Of a stretch of DNA of 42,580 nucleotides, positions 1 to 8,542 are shown piece by piece. A program made the translations under genes and the position numbers. Numbering within the stretch: the stretch's first letter is position 1; every line of letters starts with the position of its first letter. The notes beneath the pieces are model-generated. The model searched no databases. It was not told the origin of the DNA and was given only the letters and a program-made list of their open reading frames with translations. Source of the DNA: Bacillota bacterium (lineage in GTDB: Bacteria; Bacillota; Clostridia; Christensenellales; Aristaeellaceae); NCBI GenBank assembly GCA_023421395.1, contig JAEZTL010000023.1, positions 1 to 42,580 of the forward strand, given 5' to 3'.

Positions 1-50
1 TGCTTCTTCTGTTCCTCGCTGTAGGTCCTCCGGACTCGTCTTTCTGCCAT
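1..50 (-). CDS. Partial transposase OrfA (IS3-type), N-terminus only
   Basis: Reading leftward from an ATG at 50, the frame is open to the window edge and encodes MAERRVRRTYSEEQKK. This resembles the start of the small helix-turn-helix OrfA protein of IS3-family elements, which commonly open with a basic R-R-x-Y/F-S/T-x-E-x-K pattern. A good ribosome site (AAGGAGA) sits 5 to 10 bases before the ATG. Only about 16 residues are visible, so the family call rests on a short motif. The terminal repeat of the element should lie between this start and the truncated gene to the right, roughly 60-114. Confidence 0.45.
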   Translation of the reverse strand, partial: MAERRVRRTYSEEQKK

Positions 51-201
51 GGTTTTCTCCTTCCTTCTTTCCCTTGGAAGTATACCATGACCTTATCTTT
101 TCTGTACAGTTTAGTGTAGCCTATCCACAGACGGCATCTATGGAGTAAGCTATAGAGAAACCGTTGATCAAGAAGGGTCATATCGCCTGCAGGCGATCTT
201 T

Positions 202-738
202 GTGCATAAGCATGATGTTTTGGAAGTAATCCCCCGCACATTTAACGACGAAGAAGCATTACAAATTATTAATAAGGTGGTATCTGGTCTCTCGGGCAGC
301 GAAGCAGTTGCTACAAACCGATCAGTGGTCCTTGGTAAATTTAAGGTAAATTTGCCGACTGGCTGGTCTATTTATCGCACTGAGACTGATTCGGTAGAGT
401 TTAATGGAGAAGGAAGAAGTGCCTGTGGGTTTAGTCTAAAAGATATAGCCGATTTCGGAGTAACGGACGAGATCGCCTCCCAATACGATGATGATACTTT
501 GGGAAAGATAATAATAAACTATCTTGCGCAAGTTATTCCAGATAGTAACGCGACAGTTACTGCCAACGGTATCAATGTCCTCCGATACTGGCAATCATTA
601 GTGAGCGGCGATCGTGTGGCGATTGCATACATATCCAAAGGGACAAACCTTGCAATAATTTCCGCCTACGATACAGATGAAACCGTATCCTATAATATGG
701 TAGATTCGTTGGTGCAACAAATTTCAATTGTTCCTTGA
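202..738 (+). CDS. Hypothetical protein, probably 5'-truncated
   Basis: I do not recognise this 178-residue protein. It has no signal peptide or membrane segment in the visible part and reads as a mixed alpha/beta soluble domain (LGKFKVNLPTGWSIY, then NGINVLRYWQSL). The only in-frame start is a GTG at 202 with no ribosome site, while the frame stays open and protein-like back to base 115 (DGIYGVSYRET, then SYRLQAIF), just after a TAG at 112. The real N-terminus therefore seems to be missing, most simply because an IS element inserted to its left. Its base composition is clearly AT-richer than the rest of the window, which suggests a different origin. It may be a dead fragment. Confidence 0.5.
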   Translation: MHKHDVLEVIPRTFNDEEALQIINKVVSGLSGSEAVATNRSVVLGKFKVNLPTGWSIYRTETDSVEFNGEGRSACGFSLKDIADFGVTDEIASQYDDDTLGKIIINYLAQVIPDSNATVTANGINVLRYWQSLVSGDRVAIAYISKGTNLAIISAYDTDETVSYNMVDSLVQQISIVP

Positions 739-1076
739 AATTCAGTAAACTAATCAAATAAGGCAGATACTTGATCAACCGTAATCAACTGTAATTCGAG
801 ATGAGGTTAACGCAGAACACTGTTGCCGCCAAGGATTATAAACAGAGCTTTGCGCTGCCCGTTCGCGGCTGCTGATACCTGAGTGTAGACAATGTCGAGT
901 AGCATAGCTTTGCACTAGTAGACCAGGGATGTTACGCCAGGCTTATGTGAAACCATGGACGCCGCTATGGCGGCGAGCCAGGGCACTGCAGAATGGATAA
1001 GCGGCGTTGACTTTCCTTCGGTCCGCTCTTTGGGGTGTTGTCCAATAATAATATCTTAACAGCGCCATGAAATTGC
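739..1076. other. Intergenic stretch, no gene seen
   Basis: About 340 bases between the truncated gene and the importer promoter. Both strands are broken by stops and I see no convincing coding, RNA or mobile-element signal. A short GCCGC-TAT-GGCGGC-like inverted repeat near 960-975 is the only structure noted. Confidence 0.4.
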
Positions 1077-1105
1077 GTGACAAGCAGGCGGTTATGATGT
1101 ACAAT
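1077..1105 (+). promoter_or_regulatory. Sigma-A-type promoter of the ABC importer operon
   Basis: GTGACA (1077-1082), a 17-base spacer, then TACAAT (1100-1105). It lies 50 bases before the ATG at 1155, which has a strong AGGAGG ribosome site at 1141-1146. Confidence 0.55.
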
Positions 1106-1154
1106 ACAAGTAAAAAGCGGGTTACCGCAAAATGAATAGTAGGAGGCGTCTTTT

Positions 1155-2162
1155 ATGAGGAGAGTATTGGTATTGGCAATGGTGGCTATGCTGGCGCTGG
1201 GACTTATCCCGACCGCGTTTGCTGAAAAGACGGACGCGGATTACACCGGAACCGTGGTCATCTACTCCCCCCACGATGCCGATCCCTTGGCCGCCGGCAT
1301 TGCGTTGTTTGAGGCAAAGTATCCCAATGTCAAGGTTGAGCTGGTGGCCGCCGGTACGGGCGAGCTCACTACGCGCCTTGACGCCGAGAAGGAAAACCCC
1401 ATCGCCGACGTGCTGTGGGGCGGCGGCGCGGATTCCCTGGCCGCGTACACCCAGCTGTTCCAGCCCTACGTATGCGCCAATGACGACGTAATCGCCGAGG
1501 CCTTCAAGGATTCCTCCGACATGTGGATCGGTGAGTCCCCCCTGCCCATGGTCATCATCTACAACAAGACCCTGTTGGGCGGCCAGGAGCCCCCCAAGAC
1601 CTGGGAAGAATTGACGGACCCCAAGTGGAAGGGCAAGATCGCCTACGCCTCCCCCGCCAAGAGCGGCTCCGCCTTCACCCAGCTTTGCACCATGGTGCAG
1701 GCCGCGGGCGGCGACAATGAAAAGGGCTGGGAGTTTGTGTCCCGCTTTATCGCCAACCTTGACGGCAAGATTCAGGATTCCTCCGGCAACTGCCATAAGC
1801 TGGTAGCCTCCGGCGAGTACGCCATCGGCGTGACCATCGAGAAATCCGCCGTGCTGTATGCCGACAACGCTGACATCGGCTTCCTCTATCCCGCCCAGGA
1901 CTCCGCCGTTCCCGACGGCGTGGCGTTGGTGAAGGGCTGCCCCAACGAGGAGAACGCCAAGCTGTTCATCGATTTCGTCACCGGCTTTGACTGCCAGAAG
2001 GACCAGAACGTGAACTGGAAGCGTCGCCCCGTTCGCAGCGACCTCCAGCCCGAGGGTCTGAGCGCGCTGACCGAAATCGACCTGCTGAATTATGACTTCA
2101 GCTGGGCCGCCACCAACAAGGGCGCCATCATTGAGAAATGGCAGGATCTTGTGGTGCAGTAA
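1155..2162 (+). CDS. ABC transporter substrate-binding protein (Fe(III)/phosphonate/sugar-phosphate type)
   Basis: This 335-residue secreted protein should capture the substrate outside the membrane for the ATPase and permease encoded next. Residues 1-23 form a signal peptide ending in an A-F-A cleavage site, with no lipobox cysteine. The mature part begins with GTVVIYSPHDADPL and ELTTRLDAEKENPIADVLWG, typical of the FbpA/AfuA/FutA and 2-aminoethylphosphonate binder group. The later PPKTWEELTDPKWKGKIAYA segment is a hallmark of that fold. The exact ligand cannot be read: iron, phosphonate and sugar phosphate binders all share this fold. It is first in an operon with its own promoter, followed by a 217-base gap containing two hairpins. 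Confidence 0.85.
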   Translation: MRRVLVLAMVAMLALGLIPTAFAEKTDADYTGTVVIYSPHDADPLAAGIALFEAKYPNVKVELVAAGTGELTTRLDAEKENPIADVLWGGGADSLAAYTQLFQPYVCANDDVIAEAFKDSSDMWIGESPLPMVIIYNKTLLGGQEPPKTWEELTDPKWKGKIAYASPAKSGSAFTQLCTMVQAAGGDNEKGWEFVSRFIANLDGKIQDSSGNCHKLVASGEYAIGVTIEKSAVLYADNADIGFLYPAQDSAVPDGVALVKGCPNEENAKLFIDFVTGFDCQKDQNVNWKRRPVRSDLQPEGLSALTEIDLLNYDFSWAATNKGAIIEKWQDLVVQ

Positions 2163-2258
2163 CCGAGATCAGGCTTGAAACACAGGGAGACGTCCCACGG
2201 ACAGACCCCGTTTGACCGTTGGACGCCAGCCTGCCCAATCATCGCCGGGTGTGAATCC

Positions 2259-2355
2259 GAGGGTGGCAGGGGGGGCGGTATCCCCTTGCCACCCTCAGGC
2301 GGCAGAGCCGGGGGTATTTGCGGCAGGCTGAGGGACATCCTTTGGGGATGTCCCT
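2259..2355 (+). other. Two intercistronic hairpins after the binding-protein gene
   Basis: First hairpin: arms 2259-2273 and 2282-2296 (15 pairs, one G-T) with an 8-base loop. Second: arms 2331-2340 and 2346-2355, a perfect 10-base stem (AGGGACATCC). Neither has a T-tract. Such structures after binding-protein genes often protect the upstream mRNA and reduce read-through, giving more binding protein than ATPase. That role is inferred. Confidence 0.55.
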
Positions 2356-2379
2356 AAGTTTACTTTGGGAGGGAACGGA

Positions 2380-3459
2380 ATGAGCAACGTGGTCACCATA
2401 CGGGACGTAGTCAAGCGGTACGGCAAGTTTACCGCTGTAAACGGCGTAAGCCTGAACATCAAGCAGGGGGAGTTTTTCACGTTGCTGGGGCCGTCTGGCT
2501 GTGGCAAGACGACACTGCTGCGCATGATCGCGGGCTTCAACACCATCGAGGCGGGCGATATCCTGTTTGGTGACAAGCGGATCAACGACGTTCCCGCCCA
2601 CAAGCGGGATATCGGCATGGTGTTTCAGAATTATGCCATCTTCCCGCACCTGACCGTGGAGGAGAATGTGGCCTACGGCCTGAAAGCCAAGCATCTGCCC
2701 GCAAAGGAGATTGCCGCGCGGGTTTCCGAGGCGTTAAAGCTGGTGCAGATCCAGCAGCTGGCGACCCGCAAGCCCAGCGAGCTTTCCGGCGGCCAACAGC
2801 AGCGCGTGGCGCTGGCGCGGGCCTTCGTGATCGAACCGTCGGTGCTGCTCATGGACGAGCCGCTGTCCAACTTGGACGCAAAGCTGCGGGTGCAGATGCG
2901 CTCCATCATAAAGAAGCTCCAGCGCAGGCTGGGCATCACCACTATCTACGTCACCCACGACCAGGAGGAGGCCCTGGCCATCTCCGACCGCATCGCGGTG
3001 ATGAAGGAAGGCGCGATCATGCAGTGCGGCACGCCGGTGGAGATCTACGCAAAGCCGCAGAACCCTTTCGTGGCGGGGTTTATAGGCATCTCCAACTTCA
3101 TTAGGTGTACGGCCGCCGAGGGCCCGGAGCCCGGGATCGCGCGGGTAAGGGTGGGGGACGGGATTGATTTGAGCATCGCTGTTAGAAAGCCCTACACGGG
3201 CGAGGCCGTTATCTCCGCCCGGCCTGAGCAGCTGCGCATCAGCGAGGAGGGCCTGCCCGCCACCATAACCCTTTCCACCTTCCTTGGGGACTTCATCGAG
3301 TACGAGGTGCTCCTGGACAACGGGCAGTCCCTCCAGCTTAACGAATACACCAAGGACACCGAAAGGCTGTATCCCGACGGAGAAAGGATATACGTCACCT
3401 TCGACCCCGCCCGTGTGAGCCTTTACGCGGGTGATCCCCAGGAGGTGCTCAGCCTATGA
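2380..3459 (+). CDS. ABC transporter ATP-binding protein (FbpC/PotA type)
   Basis: This is the cytoplasmic ATPase that powers the importer. The 359-residue protein has Walker A GPSGCGKTT near residue 36, signature LSGGQQQRVALARA near 135, Walker B VLLMDEPLSNLD near 155 and the H-loop YVTHDQEEA. The last 110 or so residues fit the TOBE domain of the CUT1/iron/polyamine ATPases (ISARPEQLRIS). I chose the ATG at 2380 because a GGGAGG ribosome site lies just before it; an in-frame TTG at 2365 sits on top of that site. The stop overlaps the permease start (ATGA), which suggests translational coupling. Confidence 0.9.
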   Translation: MSNVVTIRDVVKRYGKFTAVNGVSLNIKQGEFFTLLGPSGCGKTTLLRMIAGFNTIEAGDILFGDKRINDVPAHKRDIGMVFQNYAIFPHLTVEENVAYGLKAKHLPAKEIAARVSEALKLVQIQQLATRKPSELSGGQQQRVALARAFVIEPSVLLMDEPLSNLDAKLRVQMRSIIKKLQRRLGITTIYVTHDQEEALAISDRIAVMKEGAIMQCGTPVEIYAKPQNPFVAGFIGISNFIRCTAAEGPEPGIARVRVGDGIDLSIAVRKPYTGEAVISARPEQLRISEEGLPATITLSTFLGDFIEYEVLLDNGQSLQLNEYTKDTERLYPDGERIYVTFDPARVSLYAGDPQEVLSL

Positions 3460-5126
3460 CAGCGCGGGACCTCCGCCACAGGCGGGCGCGTTTTGATTTC
3501 TGGACGGTGGCGAAGCTCGCCATCATCGCGGGGCTGGCCTTGTTTGTCATCTATCCCTTTTATACGCTGCTCACCAGAAGCGTATACTCCAGCAAAGAGG
3601 ACGGGCTGACGCTTTACAACTTCATCCGGTTTTTTTCCAAGAGCTATTACTATACGTCCCTGATGAACACCGCCGTGGTCTGCCTCTCGGCCACGGTGAC
3701 CACTATTTTGATCGGCGTTCCCATCGCCTACTTGATGACCCGTTACAACATCTTCGGCAAGAAGCTGCTTTACATCATGATTATCATGGCGCTGATGAGC
3801 CCGCCCTTCATCGGCGCGTACTCGTGGATTCTGATGTTCGGGCGCTCGGGCTTCGTCACCAAGCTGATGCTGAACGTGTTGGGCATCACGCTGCCGACCA
3901 TCTATGGGAAAGGCGGCATCATCTTGGTGTTCACCTTCCACCTGTTCCCCTACGTATATCTGTACACCTCCGGCGCGATGACCAGCATTGACAGCTCCCT
4001 GGAGGAGGCCGCCGAAAACCTGGGCTCCAGCAAGCTGCGCAGGCTGTTTACGGTGACGCTGCCGGTGATCCTGCCCTCGATCCTGGCGGGAGGGGTGATG
4101 GTGTTCATGACCTCCCTGGCGGACTTTGGCACGCCCATGCTCATCGGCGAGGGATACACGGTGCTGCCTGTGCTGGTGTACAACGAGTACATGAGCGAGC
4201 TGGGCGGCAACGCGTACATGGCCAGCGCCCTATCGGTGATCATCGTATTCTGCTCCCTTTCCGTGCTGCTGGTGCAAAAGCTGGTGGTGGAAAAGAAGAA
4301 TTACACCATGACTGCCATGCGCCCGCCCCAGGTGATAGAGCTCCACGGCATAAAGCGCTTTGCGGCGTCGCTGCCGGTCTACCTGGTAGCCATCGTCGCA
4401 TTTATGCCCCAGGTGGTAGTGGTGGTGATGAGCTTCATCCAGCGCAGCTTCTCCGGCGTGATGCAGGGCATCAACCTGGAGAACTACAAGGCCATTGCCA
4501 AGCGCCTGTCCACCAACATCACCAACACCTACCTGTTCTCCGTGGCTGCTATCGTGTTCATCGTCCTGATTGGCATGCTGGCTGCCTACCTCATCGTGAG
4601 AAAGCGCGGCAAGGTGGGTCAGCTGATTGATTTGATCATCATGTTTCCCTATGTCATCCCGGGCTCTGTGCTGGGCATCGGCCTCATCGTGGCCTTCAAC
4701 CGCCAGCCCCTGGTATTGACCGGCACAGCGGTGATCATGGTGATCTCCTATGTCATCCGCAAGCTGCCCTACACCGTGCGCTCCGGGAGCGCGTTTCTGT
4801 ACCAGATGGACCCGTCCATCGAGGAGGCATCCATCAACCTGGGCGTCTCGCCCATGCGCACGTTCTTCAAGGTGACCGCGCGGATGATGCTGCCGGGTAT
4901 CATGTCCGGGGCGATCCTCTCCTGGATCACCTGTATCAATGAGCTGTCCTCCAGCATCATGCTTTACAGCGGTAGGACCTCCACCATTGCCGTTGCCATC
5001 TATCAGGAGGTTATGCGCATGAGCGACGGCACGGCGGCCGCGCTGGCGACGATCCTCACGCTCACCACCGTGCTTTCCTTGCTGATCTTCATCCGGGTGT
5101 CCAAGGGAAAGGTGTCAATTATCTAG
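3456..5126 (+). CDS. ABC transporter permease, fused double domain (FbpB type)
   Basis: A 556-residue membrane protein holding two permease halves in one chain, about 12 transmembrane segments. Each half has the EAA loop that docks on the ATPase: EEAAENLGSSKLRRLF near residue 182 and EEASINLGVSPMRTFF near residue 455. Fused permeases of this size are typical of Fe(III), phosphonate and related importers, so no second permease gene is needed. The start codon overlaps the ATPase stop by four bases. The operon appears to end here with a TAG stop and a weak hairpin about 145 bases downstream. Confidence 0.9.
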   Translation: MTARDLRHRRARFDFWTVAKLAIIAGLALFVIYPFYTLLTRSVYSSKEDGLTLYNFIRFFSKSYYYTSLMNTAVVCLSATVTTILIGVPIAYLMTRYNIFGKKLLYIMIIMALMSPPFIGAYSWILMFGRSGFVTKLMLNVLGITLPTIYGKGGIILVFTFHLFPYVYLYTSGAMTSIDSSLEEAAENLGSSKLRRLFTVTLPVILPSILAGGVMVFMTSLADFGTPMLIGEGYTVLPVLVYNEYMSELGGNAYMASALSVIIVFCSLSVLLVQKLVVEKKNYTMTAMRPPQVIELHGIKRFAASLPVYLVAIVAFMPQVVVVVMSFIQRSFSGVMQGINLENYKAIAKRLSTNITNTYLFSVAAIVFIVLIGMLAAYLIVRKRGKVGQLIDLIIMFPYVIPGSVLGIGLIVAFNRQPLVLTGTAVIMVISYVIRKLPYTVRSGSAFLYQMDPSIEEASINLGVSPMRTFFKVTARMMLPGIMSGAILSWITCINELSSSIMLYSGRTSTIAVAIYQEVMRMSDGTAAALATILTLTTVLSLLIFIRVSKGKVSII

Positions 5127-5271
5127 CGGAGCGGAAACCTTGCGTTTCCACCAATGCCAATGCGTTCACCTGGGGGAAAGTGCTGCGGTGCGAATTCTTA
5201 ATCATCAATCGAGCGCCTTATTTGCCGTAATCCCTGGCGTAATTCCTGCATAACTTAACCCCCTTATGGAT

Positions 5272-5304
5272 AGCGCCTCTGCTGCATGAAACAGCCGGGG
5301 CGTT
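5272..5304 (+). terminator. Possible terminator of the ABC operon
   Basis: Arms AGCGCC/GGCGTT and GCTG/CAGC with a small internal loop and a 7-base apical loop, followed by ATTGTT. The stem is imperfect and the T-tract is weak. Confidence 0.3.
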
Positions 5305-5451
5305 ATTGTTATGGCGGACCATTCGCTTGGCGTCAGGGAAATGGTCCCTTACGTGGGGGGACGGCAGGGACCTCAGCGGCCAGGACGACGCTCGTGATGC
5401 TGGGCACGCCCGTCCTTTGCCTTATCCCCAAAGAGCAAGGGAGGTGCAAAT

Positions 5452-5640
5452 TTGGAATTTAGCCCCGATTTTCGCCTGAAAACGCAAACACGTCTCGCCC
5501 AAACCCACCATCAAAACCACACAAGACCCAAACACAAAGAAAGCAGGACCCGTAAAAGCAAAGAAGATTTGCGCTTTGCTATCCGAAAGAATCCAGTCAA
5601 AAAGCTACGTAATCGGATTGATCTGGATTACACGCGCTAG
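5452..5640 (+). CDS. Small basic ORF of unknown standing
   Basis: A 62-codon frame from a TTG at 5452, preceded by a good GGGAGGTG ribosome site. The product is rich in Lys and Arg and matches nothing I recognise. It stops 11 bases before the tRNA remnant. It may be the end of a lost gene or chance; the start codon and length are weak evidence. The rest of the 5127-5640 gap holds nothing else I can name. Confidence 0.2.
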   Translation: MEFSPDFRLKTQTRLAQTHHQNHTRPKHKESRTRKSKEDLRFAIRKNPVKKLRNRIDLDYTR

Positions 5641-5651
5641 AGTTTTTGTCG

Positions 5652-5696
5652 TTCGGGACCAAAAGGCCGCAGGTTCAAATCCTGTCACCTCGACCA
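5652..5696 (+). pseudogene. tRNA-Pro(CGG) 3' half, probable attachment-site remnant
   Basis: These 45 bases fit tRNA positions 32 to 76 exactly: anticodon loop TTCGGGA (anticodon CGG), stem strand CCAAA, variable AGGCC, T-stem GCAGG, T-loop TTCAAAT, CCTGT, acceptor strand CACCTCG, discriminator A and CCA. The 5' half is missing or decayed: the five bases before the loop (TGTCG) give only three of five pairs with CCAAA, and no CGAGGTG acceptor strand is seen upstream. A tRNA that starts at the anticodon loop is what tyrosine-integrase insertion or excision leaves behind. A degenerate copy lies about 30 kb to the right. Confidence 0.6.
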
Positions 5697-5870
5697 TGAA
5701 AACCGCCTGAAATCCGCCGATTTCAGGCGGTTTTCTATGCCCATCACACAGAAGGGCCAAGCCGGCTCTTTTTTATGCAACCCAAATGCGGCGCTAATAA
5801 ACGGGTCAGGATGCCGCGGCCACTGCATGTCGTCGGAAATGCAGGAATAGTAAACAGGATATTGTATTCC
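5662..5870 (+). repeat. Left copy of a degenerate direct repeat (T-arm, terminator, flank)
   Basis: Aligned by eye to 35669-35855. The T-arm, the hairpin and shared words downstream (GGCTCTT, ATGCA, AAACGGG, GGATATTG) keep the same order and spacing in both copies. Similarity is highest over the T-arm and hairpin and fades rightward. No gene is convincing here. Confidence 0.55.
5699..5734 (+). terminator. Intrinsic terminator of the tRNA gene
   Basis: A perfect 16-base stem (arms 5699-5714 and 5719-5734) with a CGCC loop and a TTTT end, starting two bases after the CCA of the tRNA fragment. The same hairpin, slightly changed, is in the right-hand repeat copy. Confidence 0.7.
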
Positions 5871-6476
5871 CGGGGTTGTCCATTTACCGAAAAACCCGAA
5901 CAACGGCCCAAAGCGGAGCGGGCAAATATATCCCACGCCATGATAATGGCGTACCGGGAATTTGGATACGGCATGACAAGGTCGTCTCTGGATCTCTTGG
6001 CGGATAACTTTGCCAACAGGGCTCCCGGGACGGCAGACAGTCTACGGAAAGGCCTTGGGAAATGATCGCCTACTGGCTGGAACTACCCGGACTGCCGCTC
6101 CTGCGGACCTGTCTTCAACCAACGCCGGTTTGACAGATTCAGGGAATTCGGGAAACTGGAGGCCGCACAAGCAAATGGATCGAACGATCTCGCCGCTCTC
6201 TCTCTTCATTAAATTCCACGGAGTGGGAAAGGTCTGGTGGGGTAGCAGTATGGGGCAAAGGGCGTCTTGAACCAATTGATGATGTAACCGGACTGGTTCG
6301 TTTCTTCAACACCTCCCGTTCATGAGCGCTGTAGCGCAAGCGTTTCGCACCCCATATTTCTGGTTCTTTCGCTTGGCATTCTGTCGCGATCTTCGGTTAA
6401 TCTTCTTATAGCTTTCCGTATATTACTTTGGAATGCTGTTTTCGCGTACGGCAGTCCGGAGAAAGAAAATGAAAAA
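5871..6476. other. Intergenic stretch, no gene supported
   Basis: About 600 bases between the repeat and the LacI promoter. Open frames of up to about 90 codons exist on both strands, but none has a ribosome site plus protein-like composition, and they overlap each other. It reads like decayed sequence. Confidence 0.4.
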
Positions 6477-6490
6477 TGTAAGCGATTACT
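6477..6490 (+). promoter_or_regulatory. LacI-family operator upstream of its own gene
   Basis: TGTAAGCGATTACT matches the LacI/GalR operator pattern TGNAANCGNTTNCA at all but the final base. It ends three bases before the -35 box of the regulator promoter, which suggests autoregulation. Confidence 0.55.
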
Positions 6491-6493
6491 GTA

Positions 6494-6522
6494 TTGACAT
6501 ACATTTGGCTTGGTGCTATGAT
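6494..6522 (+). promoter_or_regulatory. Strong sigma-A promoter of the LacI regulator
   Basis: TTGACA (6494-6499), a 17-base spacer and TATGAT (6517-6522): a near-consensus promoter 32 bases before the ATG at 6555. Confidence 0.75.
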
Positions 6523-6554
6523 GTTCTTGGAAAAAACGAAATGGATGGTATCAG

Positions 6555-7574
6555 ATGGCTGACGAAAACAAAGTCACGATCAAGGATATCGCCAATATGG
6601 CCGGCGTTTCGACGGCCACCGTTTCGCGCATCCTCAACGGGAAGTCCGTTGTGAAGGAATCCACCAAACAGCGCGTGCAGGAAATCATGCAGGACCTGAA
6701 CTATCACCCAAACGCGGTCGCTAGAAGTTTGCAGGTCGAGCGCATTTTCACCATCGGCATCGTGATCCCGGACATCGCCAACACATACCATTCCGAGGTC
6801 TTTCGCGGGGTGGAGGAGGTTGCGCGGGCGGAAGGGTACTCCACGCTCATCTATAATACGGATTATGAGGTCGAAAAGGAGCGGGACGCGCTGCACCTGC
6901 TGCGCAGCAAGAAGGTGGATGGTCTCATCCTGCAGGTTAGCAATCGCGTAACCGACGAGTGCAAGTCCCTCGTGGAGATGGGCTACCCGATCGTGCTTCT
7001 CGGGCAGTTTCTGGAGGGCGTGGCCTGTCCCAAGGTTGGCTGCAACAATTTCTCCTCCGCGTACACAATGACGGAGTACCTGATCAAGGCGGGGCACACC
7101 GCCATCGCGCACGTCGGGGGACATCGCGAAACGTGCACCGGTGTCCAGCGCATGCAGGGCTATATGTCCGCGATGGAAAACTACGGCCTCGCGGTTCGTC
7201 CTGAGTGGAATCTTCACACCAACTACAGCCTGTCCGACGCATATGACCAGACGAAAAAAATGCTGGAACAGCCGGAGCGCCCCACGGCGATCTTTGCCGC
7301 AAACGACTCCATCGCTGTCGGCTGTTACCAGGCGATTCTGGAAAAGGGCCTGAGAATTCCGGAGGATATTTCGCTCGCGGGGCACGACGACATGTCGTTT
7401 GCGACAATCCTGCGCCCCAAGCTGACCACCATGCGCCAGAAAAAGCGCGAAATCGGACGGATTGCCGCGCGAAAGCTGCTTGCAAGCCTGCATATGGACA
7501 AACCGCTGGGAACGGACATTGTAATTGTCCCGACGGAGTTGGTCGAGCGCGATTCGGTGCGCAAGATGGACTAG
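6555..7574 (+). CDS. LacI/GalR-family transcriptional regulator
   Basis: A 339-residue repressor-type protein. Residues 6-26 form the LacI helix-turn-helix (TIKDIANMAGVSTATVSRIL) followed by the hinge helix (HPNAVARSLQ). The rest is the periplasmic-binding-like effector domain (FTIGIVIPDIANTYHSEVFRG; PTAIFAANDSIAVGCYQAIL; ISLAGHDDMSFATILRPKLT). It should bind the two TGNAANCGNTTNCA-type sites at 6477 and 7595 and control the lactonase/sugar-importer operon in response to a small sugar-like ligand, probably the imported compound or a metabolite of it. The start ATG has only a weak ribosome site (GGATGG). Length is normal for the family. Confidence 0.92.
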   Translation: MADENKVTIKDIANMAGVSTATVSRILNGKSVVKESTKQRVQEIMQDLNYHPNAVARSLQVERIFTIGIVIPDIANTYHSEVFRGVEEVARAEGYSTLIYNTDYEVEKERDALHLLRSKKVDGLILQVSNRVTDECKSLVEMGYPIVLLGQFLEGVACPKVGCNNFSSAYTMTEYLIKAGHTAIAHVGGHRETCTGVQRMQGYMSAMENYGLAVRPEWNLHTNYSLSDAYDQTKKMLEQPERPTAIFAANDSIAVGCYQAILEKGLRIPEDISLAGHDDMSFATILRPKLTTMRQKKREIGRIAARKLLASLHMDKPLGTDIVIVPTELVERDSVRKMD

Positions 7575-7594
7575 ATTTTTTGTTTTGCTGAAAA

Positions 7595-7608
7595 TGCAAA
7601 CGATTACA
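7595..7608 (+). promoter_or_regulatory. LacI-family operator before the hydrolase-importer operon
   Basis: TGCAAACGATTACA fits TGNAANCGNTTNCA at every defined position. It lies between the regulator stop (7574) and the hydrolase ATG (7629), 21 bases before that ATG. No clear separate promoter is visible in this short gap, so it may act as a roadblock on read-through or overlap a weak promoter. Confidence 0.7.
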
Positions 7609-7628
7609 TTTTCTGGGAGGGCATTGCG

Positions 7629-8483
7629 ATGTACTCGATCTGGCTCATGGAGTATGCCCGTGTGGAACGGCAGCCGATCAGCAGCGTACTGAGCGGGCAG
7701 CACAATAAGGGGTACCGGGAGCTGGCCTTCACCTATGCGCTTCTGGTCGGTGGTGGACACACCATCCTGATCGATACCGGCACCGACGGCGACAGCCAAC
7801 GCACAAAAGAGATGCACGAGCGGGACGGCGTCGGGCTATGGCAACCGCCCGAAAAGGTACTTGCCAAGGTGGGCGTGAAGCCCGGAGACGTCGACACCGT
7901 ATTGATCACCCACGCGCACTACGACCACATGGACAACCTGCGCGCGTTCGCCAACGCGCGGTTCATTGCGCAGGAGAAGGAGATTCTGGGCTGGGCCTGG
8001 GCGATGTCCAGAGAGAAGCGCTTCCGCCTGCCCAATATGGCGCTGAAGCCGGACGACATTCACGAGGCGCTGCACCTGGTGGAGGAGGGGCGCATGCGGC
8101 TGGTGGACGGTGAAGTTCGGGACGTGCTCCCGGGAATCGACCTGTATCCGGCTTACGACGGGCATACCTTCGCTTCTCAGATCGTCGCGGTACGCGCGGG
8201 GGAGGACGCGCTCGCGTTTGTCGGGGACGTCGCCTATGTGCGGGAGAACATCCACGGCATCGGCGGCGACGGCGTGTACGTGCCCGTCGGCCTCGCGGTT
8301 GGAACCCCGTTTAACCAGATGAAGCATTTTGACGACATTGTCCGCATCGTGAAAGGCAGGATGGAGAACATCGTCATTGGACACGAGACGGACAACTGGG
8401 CGCTGTACCCGTCCCGAAAGTATGAGGACGGCCTACACGTCGCGGAGATCCGCCTGGCGCAAGGCGACAGGTCCCGCATCTGA
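7629..8483 (+). CDS. Metallo-beta-lactamase-fold hydrolase, AHL-lactonase-like
   Basis: A 284-residue zinc hydrolase of the metallo-beta-lactamase superfamily. The metal motif HAHYDH is at residues 95-100, with a likely bridging Asp in VGDVAY (about 200) and a late His in IGHETD (about 252). The N-terminal strand TYALLVGGGHTILIDTGTDGD is typical of the N-acyl-homoserine-lactonase group, which opens lactone rings, but sequence alone does not fix the substrate. It has no signal peptide, so it acts in the cytoplasm, probably on what the following importer brings in. A GGGAGGG ribosome site precedes the ATG. It is the first gene after the LacI operator. Confidence 0.8.
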   Translation: MYSIWLMEYARVERQPISSVLSGQHNKGYRELAFTYALLVGGGHTILIDTGTDGDSQRTKEMHERDGVGLWQPPEKVLAKVGVKPGDVDTVLITHAHYDHMDNLRAFANARFIAQEKEILGWAWAMSREKRFRLPNMALKPDDIHEALHLVEEGRMRLVDGEVRDVLPGIDLYPAYDGHTFASQIVAVRAGEDALAFVGDVAYVRENIHGIGGDGVYVPVGLAVGTPFNQMKHFDDIVRIVKGRMENIVIGHETDNWALYPSRKYEDGLHVAEIRLAQGDRSRI

Positions 8484-8542
8484 TTCGGAATTGGCATCGC
8501 GGCCGCGCCGCGTCCAATGAATAAAATGGAGGGAAGCTCACC

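Noticed and set aside
5735..6340. Several 60-90 codon frames on both strands after the tRNA remnant
   Set aside because: They overlap one another, lack ribosome sites, and part of their similarity to frames near 35.7 kb comes from the DNA repeat, not from a shared protein.
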